Assembly: GCA_966211965.1 (NCBI GenBank)
Contig: CBIHON010000025.1
Coordinates: 1-64,000 of the forward strand
Source: CBIHON01 sp966211965
GTDB taxonomy: Bacteria; Pseudomonadota; Gammaproteobacteria; Burkholderiales; Burkholderiaceae_D
Direction: 5' to 3'
Length of the DNA: 64,000 bases
The first letter of the stretch is position 1, and the number at the start of each line of letters is the position of its first letter. Below, piece by piece: positions 27,949-35,898 of this stretch. A program made the translations under genes and the position numbers. The notes beneath the pieces are model-generated. The model saw only the letters and a list, made by a program, of their open reading frames with translations, did not search any database and was not told the DNA's origin.

Positions 27949-29028
27949 ATGAATACCACGAAAAAAGGTGTGATGACATGGGGCGCTTGTTTGATTGCCT
28001 CGCTGTGGATCGCTTCGCCGGCACTGGCGCAGGTGCAAGCGCAAGATATCAACCAGGGCCAGGCCGGCCTGCTTAACAAGCAATCGATGGACTTGGGCAA
28101 TAGCACAGGCGGCGGCAAAGCCAAAGTGAATGCCAAGAACGTCAATCAGGGTCAAGTCGGCCTGCTCAACAGCCAGGAAATGAGCATCGGCAATGCAGGC
28201 AAAGGTGGGCAGTCCAACGTCACGGTGAACAACGTGCAGCAGGGCCAAGCCGGTTTGCTCAACAGCCAAAAGATGGCGATCGGCAATGCCGGCTCAGGCA
28301 AGTCGGACGTCAAGCCCGGTACGGTCATGCAAGGGCAGGCCGGCTTGCTCAACAGCCAGGACATGAACCTGGGCTCGGTTTCCGGTACCGGCTCGTCCCA
28401 GGTCCGGACCGGTGCGGTGTTGCAAGGCCAAGCTGGACTGCTCAATAGCCAAAGCATGAACGTGGGCGGCTCGAGCGGTAACGGCAAGAGCAATGTCACC
28501 GTTGGCGCCGTAGTACAAGGCCAAGCCGGGCTCTTGCAGCGACAAAATATGGAGGTGGGCAAGACTTCGGGCAATGGCAAGAGCAATGTGAAAGCCGGTG
28601 CGATCGTGCAAGGCCAGGCCGGCTTGCTGAATAACCAGGATATGCAGATCGGTAACGCTTCCGGCAACGGCAAGAGCAATGTCGCGGTAGGCGCCGCGGT
28701 GCAAGGCCAGGCTGGCTTGCTGAACAACCAGCAACTGTCGGTCGGCAATGCGTCCGGCAACGGCAAGTCGAATGTGGCGGTAGGTGCGATCGTGCAAGGC
28801 CAAGCCGGTCTGCTGAACAACCAGCAGGCGAAAATCGGCAATGCCTCCAACGGTACATCCAATGTGGCGGTCGGTGCGATCGTGCAGGGCCAAGCCGGAC
28901 TGCTGAACAGTCAGCAGGTAAATGTAGGCAATGCAAACTCCGGATCGACCGCGGTGGCGACCGGCGCGATCGTGCAGGGACAGGGTGGTTTGCTGAATGT
29001 ACAGAAAGTAAATATCGGGAATAACTAA
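27949..29028 (+). CDS. Secreted curlin-like tandem-repeat protein 2 (long form)
   Basis: 359 residues, 39 bp after repeat protein 1 and probably in its operon (GCGAGGAAAAGCAA before the ATG). Signal peptide of about 28 residues ending SPALA-Q, then eleven repeats of ~30 residues with the core QGQAGLLN-x-Q and spacers such as ASGNGKSNVAVGAIV. Compared with protein 1, QNQ is replaced by QGQ. One repeat departs from the pattern (QAGLLQRQ). The paralogy suggests major and minor fibre subunits, as CsgA and CsgB. No database name is known to me. Confidence 0.7.
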   Translation: MNTTKKGVMTWGACLIASLWIASPALAQVQAQDINQGQAGLLNKQSMDLGNSTGGGKAKVNAKNVNQGQVGLLNSQEMSIGNAGKGGQSNVTVNNVQQGQAGLLNSQKMAIGNAGSGKSDVKPGTVMQGQAGLLNSQDMNLGSVSGTGSSQVRTGAVLQGQAGLLNSQSMNVGGSSGNGKSNVTVGAVVQGQAGLLQRQNMEVGKTSGNGKSNVKAGAIVQGQAGLLNNQDMQIGNASGNGKSNVAVGAAVQGQAGLLNNQQLSVGNASGNGKSNVAVGAIVQGQAGLLNNQQAKIGNASNGTSNVAVGAIVQGQAGLLNSQQVNVGNANSGSTAVATGAIVQGQGGLLNVQKVNIGNN

Positions 29029-29092
29029 ATTTGTTGAGGACGGCCTGGGCCCGGATGTCGTGCAATTTACGCCGGGCCGGCGCTGCAGATCA

Positions 29093-29563
29093 TCAACTAC
29101 GCGCGCGACAATGCCGCTTGGGCACCAAGCCAAGAAAGGCCGCCAACTGCCTGCCATTCTTGAACGTGCCGATCTGCTCTCCTACTGTTGCTTCCAGGGC
29201 GGTGACCGCAGTCGGCCCAATCCCCGGCACCTGCTCCAATCGGCGACACATGCTCGATTGCCTGGATATTTGCCGCACCTGGTTGTCGATCTCTTGCACC
29301 TGCCGATCCAGCTCCAGCAAATGCGACGGCAATCGTTGCGCCAGAGCGCGCATCACCACAGGCAATGCGTTACCCTCATCGGCAATGAGGCACTTCACCG
29401 CACTCATCAGCCTGGACATGCCTTGCGGCATGTCCAGGCCACATTCCGCCAGAGTCCGCTTGCTCAGGGATAGACCCTGAGCGGCGCGGCGCGCCTTGCA
29501 CTGCATCCCTTCTCGGCCGAACGCGCATGCCGGAAAGACACTGAACAGGTTCTTGTACTCCAA
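29093..29563 (-). pseudogene. IS110-family transposase remnant
   Basis: The frame holds the C-terminal transposase_20 region of IS110-type transposases (RRLEQVPGIGPTAVTALEA, then FKNGRQLAAFLGLVPKRH). The N-terminal RuvC-like catalytic domain is missing, the upstream part is out of frame or unrelated, and the reading stops soon after the conserved LGLVP block. No inverted repeats were seen. It lies directly after repeat protein 2 and marks past transposon activity in this locus. Confidence 0.72.
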
Positions 29564-29675
29564 TCACCGACCCGCCGCCGCCATTCGCCGAAAAACCGGC
29601 GACAAGCTCCGCATGCCTGCGCTATCGTCGATGCGTGGAAAAAATCCGAGGCAATCATTTCAAGGAGTCTGCACA

Positions 29676-30389
29676 ATGCATCGTAACAAAGACAACGGCC
29701 GCATCCTGGCCGGCGGGTTCATCATCGTCGTCGGCTTGCTGGCGCTGCTCGACAATCTCAACATCTTCGACACCGGCCGCATTTTGCAATTCTGGCCAAC
29801 CATCCTGATCGTGCTGGGCGGCCTGAAACTAGCACGGGCGCACCACGCTCCCGGCTACCTGTTCGGTACGGCACTGATGGCAGCCGGCACGGTGTGGACG
29901 CTGCACAACGCCGGCATCATCCATATCCACATCCGCGACTGGTGGCCGGTATTGTTGATCCTGGCCGGCCTCATGGTCCTCACCAAAGGGCAATCACGCA
30001 GATATCGTTCCGATTTCAACGGTGATCCCCGAACCGGCATGGAGAACAAATACGTGGAGAACAAACACTTTCTCGATACCACGGCCGTCATGAGCGGTCA
30101 TCGTCTGAAAAGCGATTCCAAGGAATTCCGCGGCGGCGATATCACAGCCGTCATGGGCGGCGTCGAACTCGACTTGCGCCAAGCCTCCATCGAAACGCAA
30201 GCTGTACTGAGCGTGTTTGCATTCTGGGGTGGTATCGAAATCACCGTTCCCGGTGACTGGGCCGTGGTGAGCGAGGCCGTTCCGCTTTTGGGCGGGGTCG
30301 AAGACCGCAGTATCCCGCCGGCGGACACCGTGAAGCGGCTTGTCATCAAAGGCTATGTCATCATGGGTGGTGTTGAAATCAAGAACTGA
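29676..30389 (+). CDS. LiaI/LiaF-like membrane protein
   Basis: 237 residues from ATG 29676, which follows AAGGAG; the longer open frame upstream belongs to the IS remnant. Four hydrophobic segments occur within residues ~9-112 (IIVVGLLALLDNLNIF, FWPTILIVLGGLKLA, LFGTALMAAGTVWTL, WWPVLLILAGLMVLT), as in the DUF5668/LiaI-like module. Residues ~130-237 are a LiaF-C-like beta domain (AVMGGVELDLRQASI, FAFWGGIEITVPGDW, KGYVIMGGVEIKN). LiaF proteins repress cell-envelope stress two-component systems, and the LytS/LytR pair follows at once. Confidence 0.83.
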   Translation: MHRNKDNGRILAGGFIIVVGLLALLDNLNIFDTGRILQFWPTILIVLGGLKLARAHHAPGYLFGTALMAAGTVWTLHNAGIIHIHIRDWWPVLLILAGLMVLTKGQSRRYRSDFNGDPRTGMENKYVENKHFLDTTAVMSGHRLKSDSKEFRGGDITAVMGGVELDLRQASIETQAVLSVFAFWGGIEITVPGDWAVVSEAVPLLGGVEDRSIPPADTVKRLVIKGYVIMGGVEIKN

Positions 30390-30398
30390 CCCGCCGGC

Positions 30399-31487
30399 AT
30401 GCACCCTATCTTGTCCGATTTTCGCAAGCTGCTGCCCTATCTCGCCGCCTGGCTGTTGACGGGAACGCTGATGGCAGGCCTGCTCGCCGCGGCCGGCGTT
30501 GCACCGTGGCGCAACGCATTGCTGTTCGCGATCCCGGTATGCCTGGCTTACGCATTCTTTGCATTGTCGGCCTATTATGTCTGCCGCGCACAGCCTTTCG
30601 CGCGACGCAGTTTGCCGACGACAGTGGCGGTGTTCGGCGGCGCTTCGCTCACCGCTGGATTCGCGTGGCTGATGTCATGCGCTACGTGGAATACGCTGCT
30701 GCGCACGCTTGATACGGAGTGGGCATCAATTGTCATGTCCCGGCATTTGGCCATCCTCCTGTTTACTCTCGGAGCCGGCTTCTATCTGCTGTCGATCCTG
30801 GCGCACGACGTGCTGATTGCCTTCGAAAATATTTGGGCAGCCGAACGCCGTGAAGCGGAATCCCGGCTGCTTGCGCGCGACGCCGAACTCCACGTGCTGC
30901 GCTCGCAGATCGATCCGCATTTTCTGTTCAACAGCCTTCATTCGATCAGTGCACTGACCGCCATCGACCCGGCCGCAGCACGCGCGATGACGATCGCCTT
31001 GGCACAGTTCTTCCGGCAGACGCTTGCGCTGTCGGAGCAGCGTGCGATTCCGCTCGCCGATGAAATCGCTCTGTGCGAAGATTTTCTGGCGATCGAGAAG
31101 ATCCGCTTCGGCGACAAGCTGGCAGTGGATATCCGCATTGACGCGCAGGCGCAATCCGCCTTGGTCCCTCCGCTCTGCCTGCAACCCCTGGTAGAGAACG
31201 CGGTGAAACACGGCATTCGTAACCTGGACCAGGGCGGCACAATCACGATCCGGGGCATGGCGCGCAGCCAGGGCTTGACTCTCACGGTCGAGAATCCGGT
31301 CGCCGGTCCCGTCGATGCAGCGCAGACCCCGCCGGCCGGGAATGGCCTCGGCCTGAAGAACAGCCGCCTGCGTTTCGCGGCCTTGCACGACGGCCGGGCG
31401 CGCATCAATTGGCAACAAACCGACGACCGCCGCTTCGTGGTCGAAGTCATTGTTCCTTTCGAACCAGGTACCCGCACACATGATTAA
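30399..31487 (+). CDS. LytS/YehU-type sensor histidine kinase
   Basis: 362 residues. About four transmembrane segments lie in the first 135 residues. The His_kinase (PF06580) phospho-acceptor block RSQIDPHFLFNSLHSISAL has its His at residue 174, and the ATP-binding N-box LQPLVENAVKHGI and G-box GNGLGLKNSR follow. The 3' end overlaps the response regulator by 8 bp. With the LiaF-like protein just upstream (9 bp gap), the three genes form an envelope-sensing operon. The signal is unknown. Confidence 0.92.
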   Translation: MHPILSDFRKLLPYLAAWLLTGTLMAGLLAAAGVAPWRNALLFAIPVCLAYAFFALSAYYVCRAQPFARRSLPTTVAVFGGASLTAGFAWLMSCATWNTLLRTLDTEWASIVMSRHLAILLFTLGAGFYLLSILAHDVLIAFENIWAAERREAESRLLARDAELHVLRSQIDPHFLFNSLHSISALTAIDPAAARAMTIALAQFFRQTLALSEQRAIPLADEIALCEDFLAIEKIRFGDKLAVDIRIDAQAQSALVPPLCLQPLVENAVKHGIRNLDQGGTITIRGMARSQGLTLTVENPVAGPVDAAQTPPAGNGLGLKNSRLRFAALHDGRARINWQQTDDRRFVVEVIVPFEPGTRTHD

Positions 31488-32208
31488 CGCACTCATTGCC
31501 GACGACGAAGCACTCGCACGCCGCCTCATCCGCGAGTATTTGCGCAGCCATCCCGAGGTCCGGATCGTCGGCGAAGCGGCGAACGGACTGGAGACCTTGG
31601 AACAGATCGGCGCCTGCGAGCCGGATTTGGTTTTCCTCGACATCCAGATGCCGAAGCTCTCCGGCTTCGAAGTGCTGGAAGCAAGCGGCCGGCGCTCCGG
31701 CATCATCTTCACGACGGCGTATGACCAGTACGCGTTGAAGGCTTTTGATTTGCATGCGGTGGATTATTTGCTCAAACCGTTTTCGCAGGCGCGCTTCGAT
31801 GAGGCCCTGGCACACGCTGGAAAATTACTCGGCCAAGGGGCAGATGCGCTCGACAAGCTGGTCGCACATACGGCGCAACGTCTCGAACGCATCCTGATCC
31901 GGGATCGCGGCCAAGTGCATATCGTGTCTGTCGCGAGCATCGATTATGTCGAGGCGGAGGACGATTACATCCGGATTCACGCGGATGGAAAATCGTTCAT
32001 GAAAACGCAGCGCCTGTCGGACCTGGAAGCACAGCTCGATCCGGATCAGTTTGTGCGGGTGCATCGCTCCTTTCTGATCAACGCGTCGAAATTGAAGAGC
32101 ATCGAGGGCAATGCGAAGAGCGGCTACGCGGCGCTGCTGCGGAACGGGATGCAGGTCCCGATCAGCCGGGCGGGGTATGAGAGGATGAGGGTGTTTCTTC
32201 GCCGCTAG
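31480..32208 (+). CDS. LytTR-family response regulator
   Basis: 242 residues from ATG 31480 (MINALIADDEALARRL), overlapping the kinase stop by 8 bp. Receiver domain residues 1-120 with acceptor Asp54 (VFLDIQMPK), Thr and Lys of the switch (IIFTTAYDQ, LLKPF). LytTR DNA-binding domain ~140-242 (IDYVEAEDDYIRIHADGK, FVRVHRSFLINASKLKSI). The stop codon TAG at 32206-32208 is part of the terminal CTAG of the palindromic element at 32205-32330, so the present C-terminus may have been shaped by that insertion. Confidence 0.93.
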   Translation: MINALIADDEALARRLIREYLRSHPEVRIVGEAANGLETLEQIGACEPDLVFLDIQMPKLSGFEVLEASGRRSGIIFTTAYDQYALKAFDLHAVDYLLKPFSQARFDEALAHAGKLLGQGADALDKLVAHTAQRLERILIRDRGQVHIVSVASIDYVEAEDDYIRIHADGKSFMKTQRLSDLEAQLDPDQFVRVHRSFLINASKLKSIEGNAKSGYAALLRNGMQVPISRAGYERMRVFLRR

Positions 32209-32330
32209 AGCAGTTTCATCCTGACCGTACACGGCCAATCTTGCGCCTGCGATGCTCACCGTACCATTCGTACGGTTGCGCTTCTCGGCACAACCTTGGG
32301 TCCTGTACAGTCAGGCTGAAACTGCTCTAG
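32205..32330. repeat. Palindromic element, copy 1 (126 bp)
   Basis: Begins CTAGAGCAGTTTCATCCTGA and ends with the near-exact inverse TCAGGCTGAAACTGCTCTAG; the interior (GTACCATTCGTACGG) is also palindromic. The whole unit can fold into a long imperfect hairpin. Copies at 36828 and 36949 are close relatives and the one at 45678 a distant one. MITE-like or REP-like; no gene inside. Confidence 0.9.
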
Positions 32331-32443
32331 TGTCCTGTTCCCGCGCAGATATGAGAATATCAGGTCACCTTGGAGCGCGGCCTCTTTACCGCCCTCTCAA
32401 AGAATCGGTTTCCATATCACGTGAGGCCTGCGGCCGCTTCGCT

Positions 32444-32751
32444 TCAGCAATATCCCACGCCACAAACTGCCCGTACCGGGAGCGTCAGACCTGCTGCGCG
32501 TTCCCCCTTGCTGCGCAAATGATGTTCTCTCAAGCCTCGGGTGGTAACAAAGACGATGCCCATCTCCCCGTCATGTTTGCGCAAATGGCGGCAGATCGAT
32601 AAACCGTCTTCGACGGGCAAGCCTACATAAAGCACGGCAATGGTGCTCGGCGCAAGCGCCAGATGGGGATAGAACTGCGCGGTGTTCTCGAAGGGCTCGC
32701 CCAGGAATTCTTCCACTGCAGTGGCATTCGGCACGACCCTGCCGATACCGA
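32444..32751 (-). pseudogene. Response-regulator receiver fragment
   Basis: The minus-strand frame reads VGLPVEDGLSICRHLRKHDG, then MGIVFVTTRGLREHHLRSKGE, which matches the alpha3-beta4 region of OmpR-type receivers (D.GLPDEDGL...VTARG). The acceptor Asp is replaced by Val and the conserved C-terminal DNA-binding domain is missing. The 5' side is cut at the junction of the duplicated repeat-protein block (32752), so the duplication probably landed in or next to this gene. Confidence 0.55.
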
Positions 32752-32760
32752 AAAATAAAT

Positions 32761-32788
32761 TGAACCGTTTTTTTGGGATGCGCAACCT
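32761..32788 (+). promoter_or_regulatory. Candidate ECF-sigma promoter of repeat-protein gene 3
   Basis: TGAACC (32761-32766), 16 bases, CAACCT (32783-32788). It is part of the duplicated block and drives the gene at 32876 and perhaps the downstream CsgG-like operon. Confidence 0.5.
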
Positions 32789-32875
32789 AGAGTCAATGCA
32801 AGCGCAACCTTGAGTGCCTTCAGATCAACGGGTAAAAAAACAATCACTTAAACTTAACAATCACGAGGGAATACC

Positions 32876-33508
32876 ATGAAACTGACATCCAAGCTCATCG
32901 CCATCGCCGTTGCAACCCTGTTCGCCGGCGCGGCCTTCGCCCAGGCTTCCCAATCCAAGGTCAGCGCCGACGACCTGAAGCAAAACCAGGCCGGCCTGTT
33001 GAACAAGCAGGAAATGGATCTGGGCAATGCCTCCAGCGGCGGCAAATCGAACGTGACCGCCAAGGGCGTCACGCAAAACCAGGCCGGCCTGTTGAATGAT
33101 CAGAAGGTTTCGATCGGCAATGCCAGCGGCAAGGGCAGCGAATCGAAAGTCAACGCACAAAACATCAAGCAAAACCAAGCTGGCCTGCTCAACAAGCAAG
33201 ACCTGCAGATCGGCAATGCGTCCAATGGCGGCAAGTCGAACGTGACAGCCAAGAACATTACGCAAAACCAGGCTGGTCTGTTGAACAAGCAAGAAGCAAA
33301 AATCGGCAATGCGAGCGGCAAGGGCAGCGAATCGAAGGTGGTGGCCAGCAACATCACGCAAAATCAAGCGGGTTTGTTGAACAATCAGCAAATGGAAATT
33401 GGCAATGCAGCCAATGGCGGCAAGTCCAACGTGACGATCAAGAATGCCACGCAAAACCAGGCGGGGCTGTTGAATGACCAAAAGATGAAGGTCGGTAACG
33501 CCCAATAA
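32876..33508 (+). CDS. Secreted curlin-like tandem-repeat protein 3 (duplicate of 1)
   Basis: 210 residues with the same signal peptide and six QNQAGLLN repeats as the protein at 27277. It differs at one residue near the end (QKMKVGNAQ instead of QKMNVGNAQ). It lies 81 bp upstream of a small secreted protein and 472 bp upstream of the CsgG-like gene, and thus sits nearest to the presumed secretion channel. It is likely the first gene of the unit 32876-36588. Confidence 0.72.
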   Translation: MKLTSKLIAIAVATLFAGAAFAQASQSKVSADDLKQNQAGLLNKQEMDLGNASSGGKSNVTAKGVTQNQAGLLNDQKVSIGNASGKGSESKVNAQNIKQNQAGLLNKQDLQIGNASNGGKSNVTAKNITQNQAGLLNKQEAKIGNASGKGSESKVVASNITQNQAGLLNNQQMEIGNAANGGKSNVTIKNATQNQAGLLNDQKMKVGNAQ

Positions 33509-33589
33509 GCAGCTTCAAATCGACGGCACGAGGCTGTGCATGCCCGTGCCGTTTCCCATGTTTCCTGGTACGACGAGAAGAGGGTTGCA

Positions 33590-33922
33590 ATGAATACGGC
33601 ACGCATAGGGATGGCAGGATTATTGGCTGCACTCAGCTTCGCACTGGCGCATGCCGCCAGCCCGCCGACGGTGAATGCAGAACAAATGGACATGGATGCT
33701 GACATCCTGGCCAAGATCGGTAAAGAAAAATCGAAGAAAACGTCGATAGCCGACGGTATCAAGGCAAGCACGAACGAAGGTGGAAGCAGCGATTGCGGTT
33801 CAGTCAACATCAACAGCAATAACGACAAGAAAAGCAATAGCGGCATCAAGGAAATGTTCGGCAAACAATCCACAACGATTGTGACCGGACCGGTCATTAA
33901 CATGGCAAACTGTAAAAAATAA
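33590..33922 (+). CDS. Small secreted protein of the repeat-protein locus
   Basis: 110 residues from ATG 33590, with AGAGGG before it. Residues 1-23 are a signal peptide (ALSFALAHA-A). The mature part is polar and Lys/Asn/Ser-rich, with two cysteines that could form a disulfide (SDCGSVNINSNN and the C-terminal MANCKK). I recognise no family. Its place between a repeat subunit and the CsgG-like channel recalls the accessory genes csgE/csgF or hfaA, but no sequence likeness is evident. Confidence 0.6.
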   Translation: MNTARIGMAGLLAALSFALAHAASPPTVNAEQMDMDADILAKIGKEKSKKTSIADGIKASTNEGGSSDCGSVNINSNNDKKSNSGIKEMFGKQSTTIVTGPVINMANCKK

Positions 33923-33980
33923 GGGAGCGTCCGGTTCCGCCGGAACGCGTTCTCCTGGAACTCAACTGAAGAGAGCGATC

Positions 33981-35531
33981 ATGTTTGGCAAAATGAGAAT
34001 ACTGATCTGCGGTATTGCGCTACTGGGAACCGGTTGCGTCACGACCGAAGGCTCGGTGCGCAAGGAGGCTGCCGAGGTCACGCAAGAATTGCGCAAGGGA
34101 CCGGAGCAATCGCCGGTCCGCACCATCACCAATTTCTCGTCCGGCTTGCGCTGCATGGACAATATGTTCTTGATGTACGGGGTACGCGACCTCGTCGTCA
34201 TCACGGAAGACTTGTCGGACCAGACCAAGAAAGTCAGCGCCGGCACCAAGGACATGCTGATCACCTCGGTATCCGAAATGACCAAGCGCAGCAAAGCGGT
34301 GCGGCTGATTGCCTACGGCTCGGACTCGAGCAACATGATCGGCTTCATGAAGGAAGCCGAAAAGAAAAACTTGTTCCAGTTGGTTCCGCAATACGGCATT
34401 CGCGGTTCCATCACGCAACTCGATGAAAACGTCGCCAAGAAAACCGAAGGCGGCGGCATCGCGATCGAGCCCTTCTTCGGTATCGGCCGCGCTTCGACGG
34501 CGGCGACCACGATCCTGGGGCTGGACCTGACGATGATGCGCACCAGCGATTTATCGATCGTATCGGGTGTTACCTCCAGCAACTCGGTCGCCATTTTCAA
34601 ATCCGGCAGCGGCGTTGAAGGCGAAGCCGGCTACGCGAAATTCGGCATCAATTACCAAGCCAATCTGTCGCGTTCGGAAGGCACCGCGCAAGCCCTGCGC
34701 AACCTGGTGGAAATGGCCACCATCGAGCTGTTCGGCAAGCTGACCAGAACACCCTACTGGGTTTGCCTGGGCGCCACCAGCCAGGCCGAAGCGGTCAAGA
34801 ATGAAATCAGCGATTGGTATTCCGGCATGTACAGCGACGGCGAGATCGTCTCGTATTGGCAGCAGCAGATGCGTATTCGCGGCGTGTATACCGGTGAAGT
34901 GAACGGCAAGAACGATGATGCCCTGATCGGCGCCATCACCGCCTACCGCGAAGCGATGGGGCTGGAAAAGAGCGCGGTGGTTGACCTGGCTTTCTTTACC
35001 GCCTATCTCGACGCCAATCATTATCAAGTCGCCCCCAAGGCGAGGGAAAAACTCGCATCCTACAAGACACCTGCGGCCAAGGCCGTGAACCCGAACGACG
35101 CCACGCCGATTACGGTCTCGATCGCGTCTTTGAAAGGCGGTAACCAGTTCAAGAAGGGTGAGCAATTGGCGCTCAAGGTGACGCCGAGCCGGGATGCCTA
35201 CGTCTACTGTTTCATGCAGGATGAGACACAGAAAATCGCACGCTTTTTCCCGAACCGCTTTGCCAAGGATTCACTGGTCAGCGCCAAGAACGGTGTCCAG
35301 CTGCCCAATGGAAAAGAGTTCAACATCAGCGTCAATACCAAGGGCGTGCCGGAACATATCGCGTGCTTTGCAGCTGGCAAGGATGTCTATGCAGACGTGC
35401 TTCCGGCGATCGGCGGCGGCGATATCGATGTGCCGGCTACAGTCAAATCGATGGCTGAACTCAAGGCCGTATTTGCCAAAGCGGCCGGGGCCACGCTCGG
35501 CGTCGGCAACTTTACTTTGAACGTTCGTTGA
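33981..35531 (+). CDS. CsgG/HfaB-like outer-membrane lipoprotein with DUF4384-like C-terminus
   Basis: 516 residues. The signal peptide ends with lipobox LGTGC, lipid-anchored Cys19. Residues ~40-270 follow the CsgG pattern: GIRGSITQLDENV, FFGIGRASTAATTILGLDL, SIVSGVTSSNSVAIF, EGEAGYAKFGINYQANLSR, and a final RNLVEMATIELFGKL helix. Residues ~285-345 look like a peptidoglycan-binding module (IRGVYTGEVNGKNDDALIGAI). Residues ~365-510 resemble DUF4384 (FKKGEQLALKVTPSRDAYVY, IARFFPNRF). CsgG forms the curli export pore. This suggests export of the repeat proteins. Confidence 0.72.
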   Translation: MFGKMRILICGIALLGTGCVTTEGSVRKEAAEVTQELRKGPEQSPVRTITNFSSGLRCMDNMFLMYGVRDLVVITEDLSDQTKKVSAGTKDMLITSVSEMTKRSKAVRLIAYGSDSSNMIGFMKEAEKKNLFQLVPQYGIRGSITQLDENVAKKTEGGGIAIEPFFGIGRASTAATTILGLDLTMMRTSDLSIVSGVTSSNSVAIFKSGSGVEGEAGYAKFGINYQANLSRSEGTAQALRNLVEMATIELFGKLTRTPYWVCLGATSQAEAVKNEISDWYSGMYSDGEIVSYWQQQMRIRGVYTGEVNGKNDDALIGAITAYREAMGLEKSAVVDLAFFTAYLDANHYQVAPKAREKLASYKTPAAKAVNPNDATPITVSIASLKGGNQFKKGEQLALKVTPSRDAYVYCFMQDETQKIARFFPNRFAKDSLVSAKNGVQLPNGKEFNISVNTKGVPEHIACFAAGKDVYADVLPAIGGGDIDVPATVKSMAELKAVFAKAAGATLGVGNFTLNVR

Positions 35532-35539
35532 GGAACATC

Positions 35540-35896
35540 ATGAAGAGAATTTTTTCCAGGGGGGTGTTATTCGCCATGACGGCAGGCGCCGTAGTACTGC
35601 CTGCCGTTGCCGGCACCGAGCTCGGCACTCCCTCCGGTGCGATACTGGTTGCACCGGCGGCCAATACCGGCGCCGTTGCCGCTTCGGAACAGGCTTCCAC
35701 GGTGCGCGACACGCGCAAGCCCGGCGGCCACACGCTGCGCTGCTGGCACCACGGCCGCCTGCTATATGAAGGCAGCGGTTTCCGCCATGATCTTGAGAAG
35801 GCTTCCAATGCGATCAATGTGCCGCGCATGGATGGCGATCCTTCGGTGGTCGTGCTCGATCTCAAGGACGGCATGTGCATTTTGTCAAAGAGCTGA
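35540..35896 (+). CDS. Small secreted protein downstream of the CsgG-like gene
   Basis: 118 residues from ATG 35540 (AGGA eight bases upstream), 8 bp after the CsgG-like stop. Signal peptide of about 24 residues (GAVVLPAVA-G), a low-complexity stretch, then a compact C-terminal domain with two Cys (HTLRCWHHGRLLYEGSGF and LKDGMCILSK), likely a disulfide. Short proteins with a C-W-x-x-GRLLYE motif occur in other Proteobacteria, function unknown. The next gene starts 2 bp after its stop. Confidence 0.6.
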   Translation: MKRIFSRGVLFAMTAGAVVLPAVAGTELGTPSGAILVAPAANTGAVAASEQASTVRDTRKPGGHTLRCWHHGRLLYEGSGFRHDLEKASNAINVPRMDGDPSVVVLDLKDGMCILSKS

Positions 35897-35898
35897 AC

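Larger units (their letters stand above)
32752..33508 (+). repeat. Direct duplication, copy 2
   Basis: Second copy of the block at 27153-27909. About 674 bp are identical and the last ~80 bp carry a few differences (for example Asn to Lys near the protein C-terminus). Sequence flanking both ends is unrelated to copy 1. Confidence 0.95.

Noticed and set aside
27277..29028. Tandem repeats as a possible CRISPR or minisatellite
   Set aside because: The repeats are in-frame, vary mainly within codons and encode a conserved peptide motif; spacers are coding, not unique sequences.
27262..29157. Long minus-strand frames across the repeat-protein genes
   Set aside because: They are repetitive only because the plus-strand genes are repetitive, and the plus strand has signal peptides, ribosome sites and promoters.
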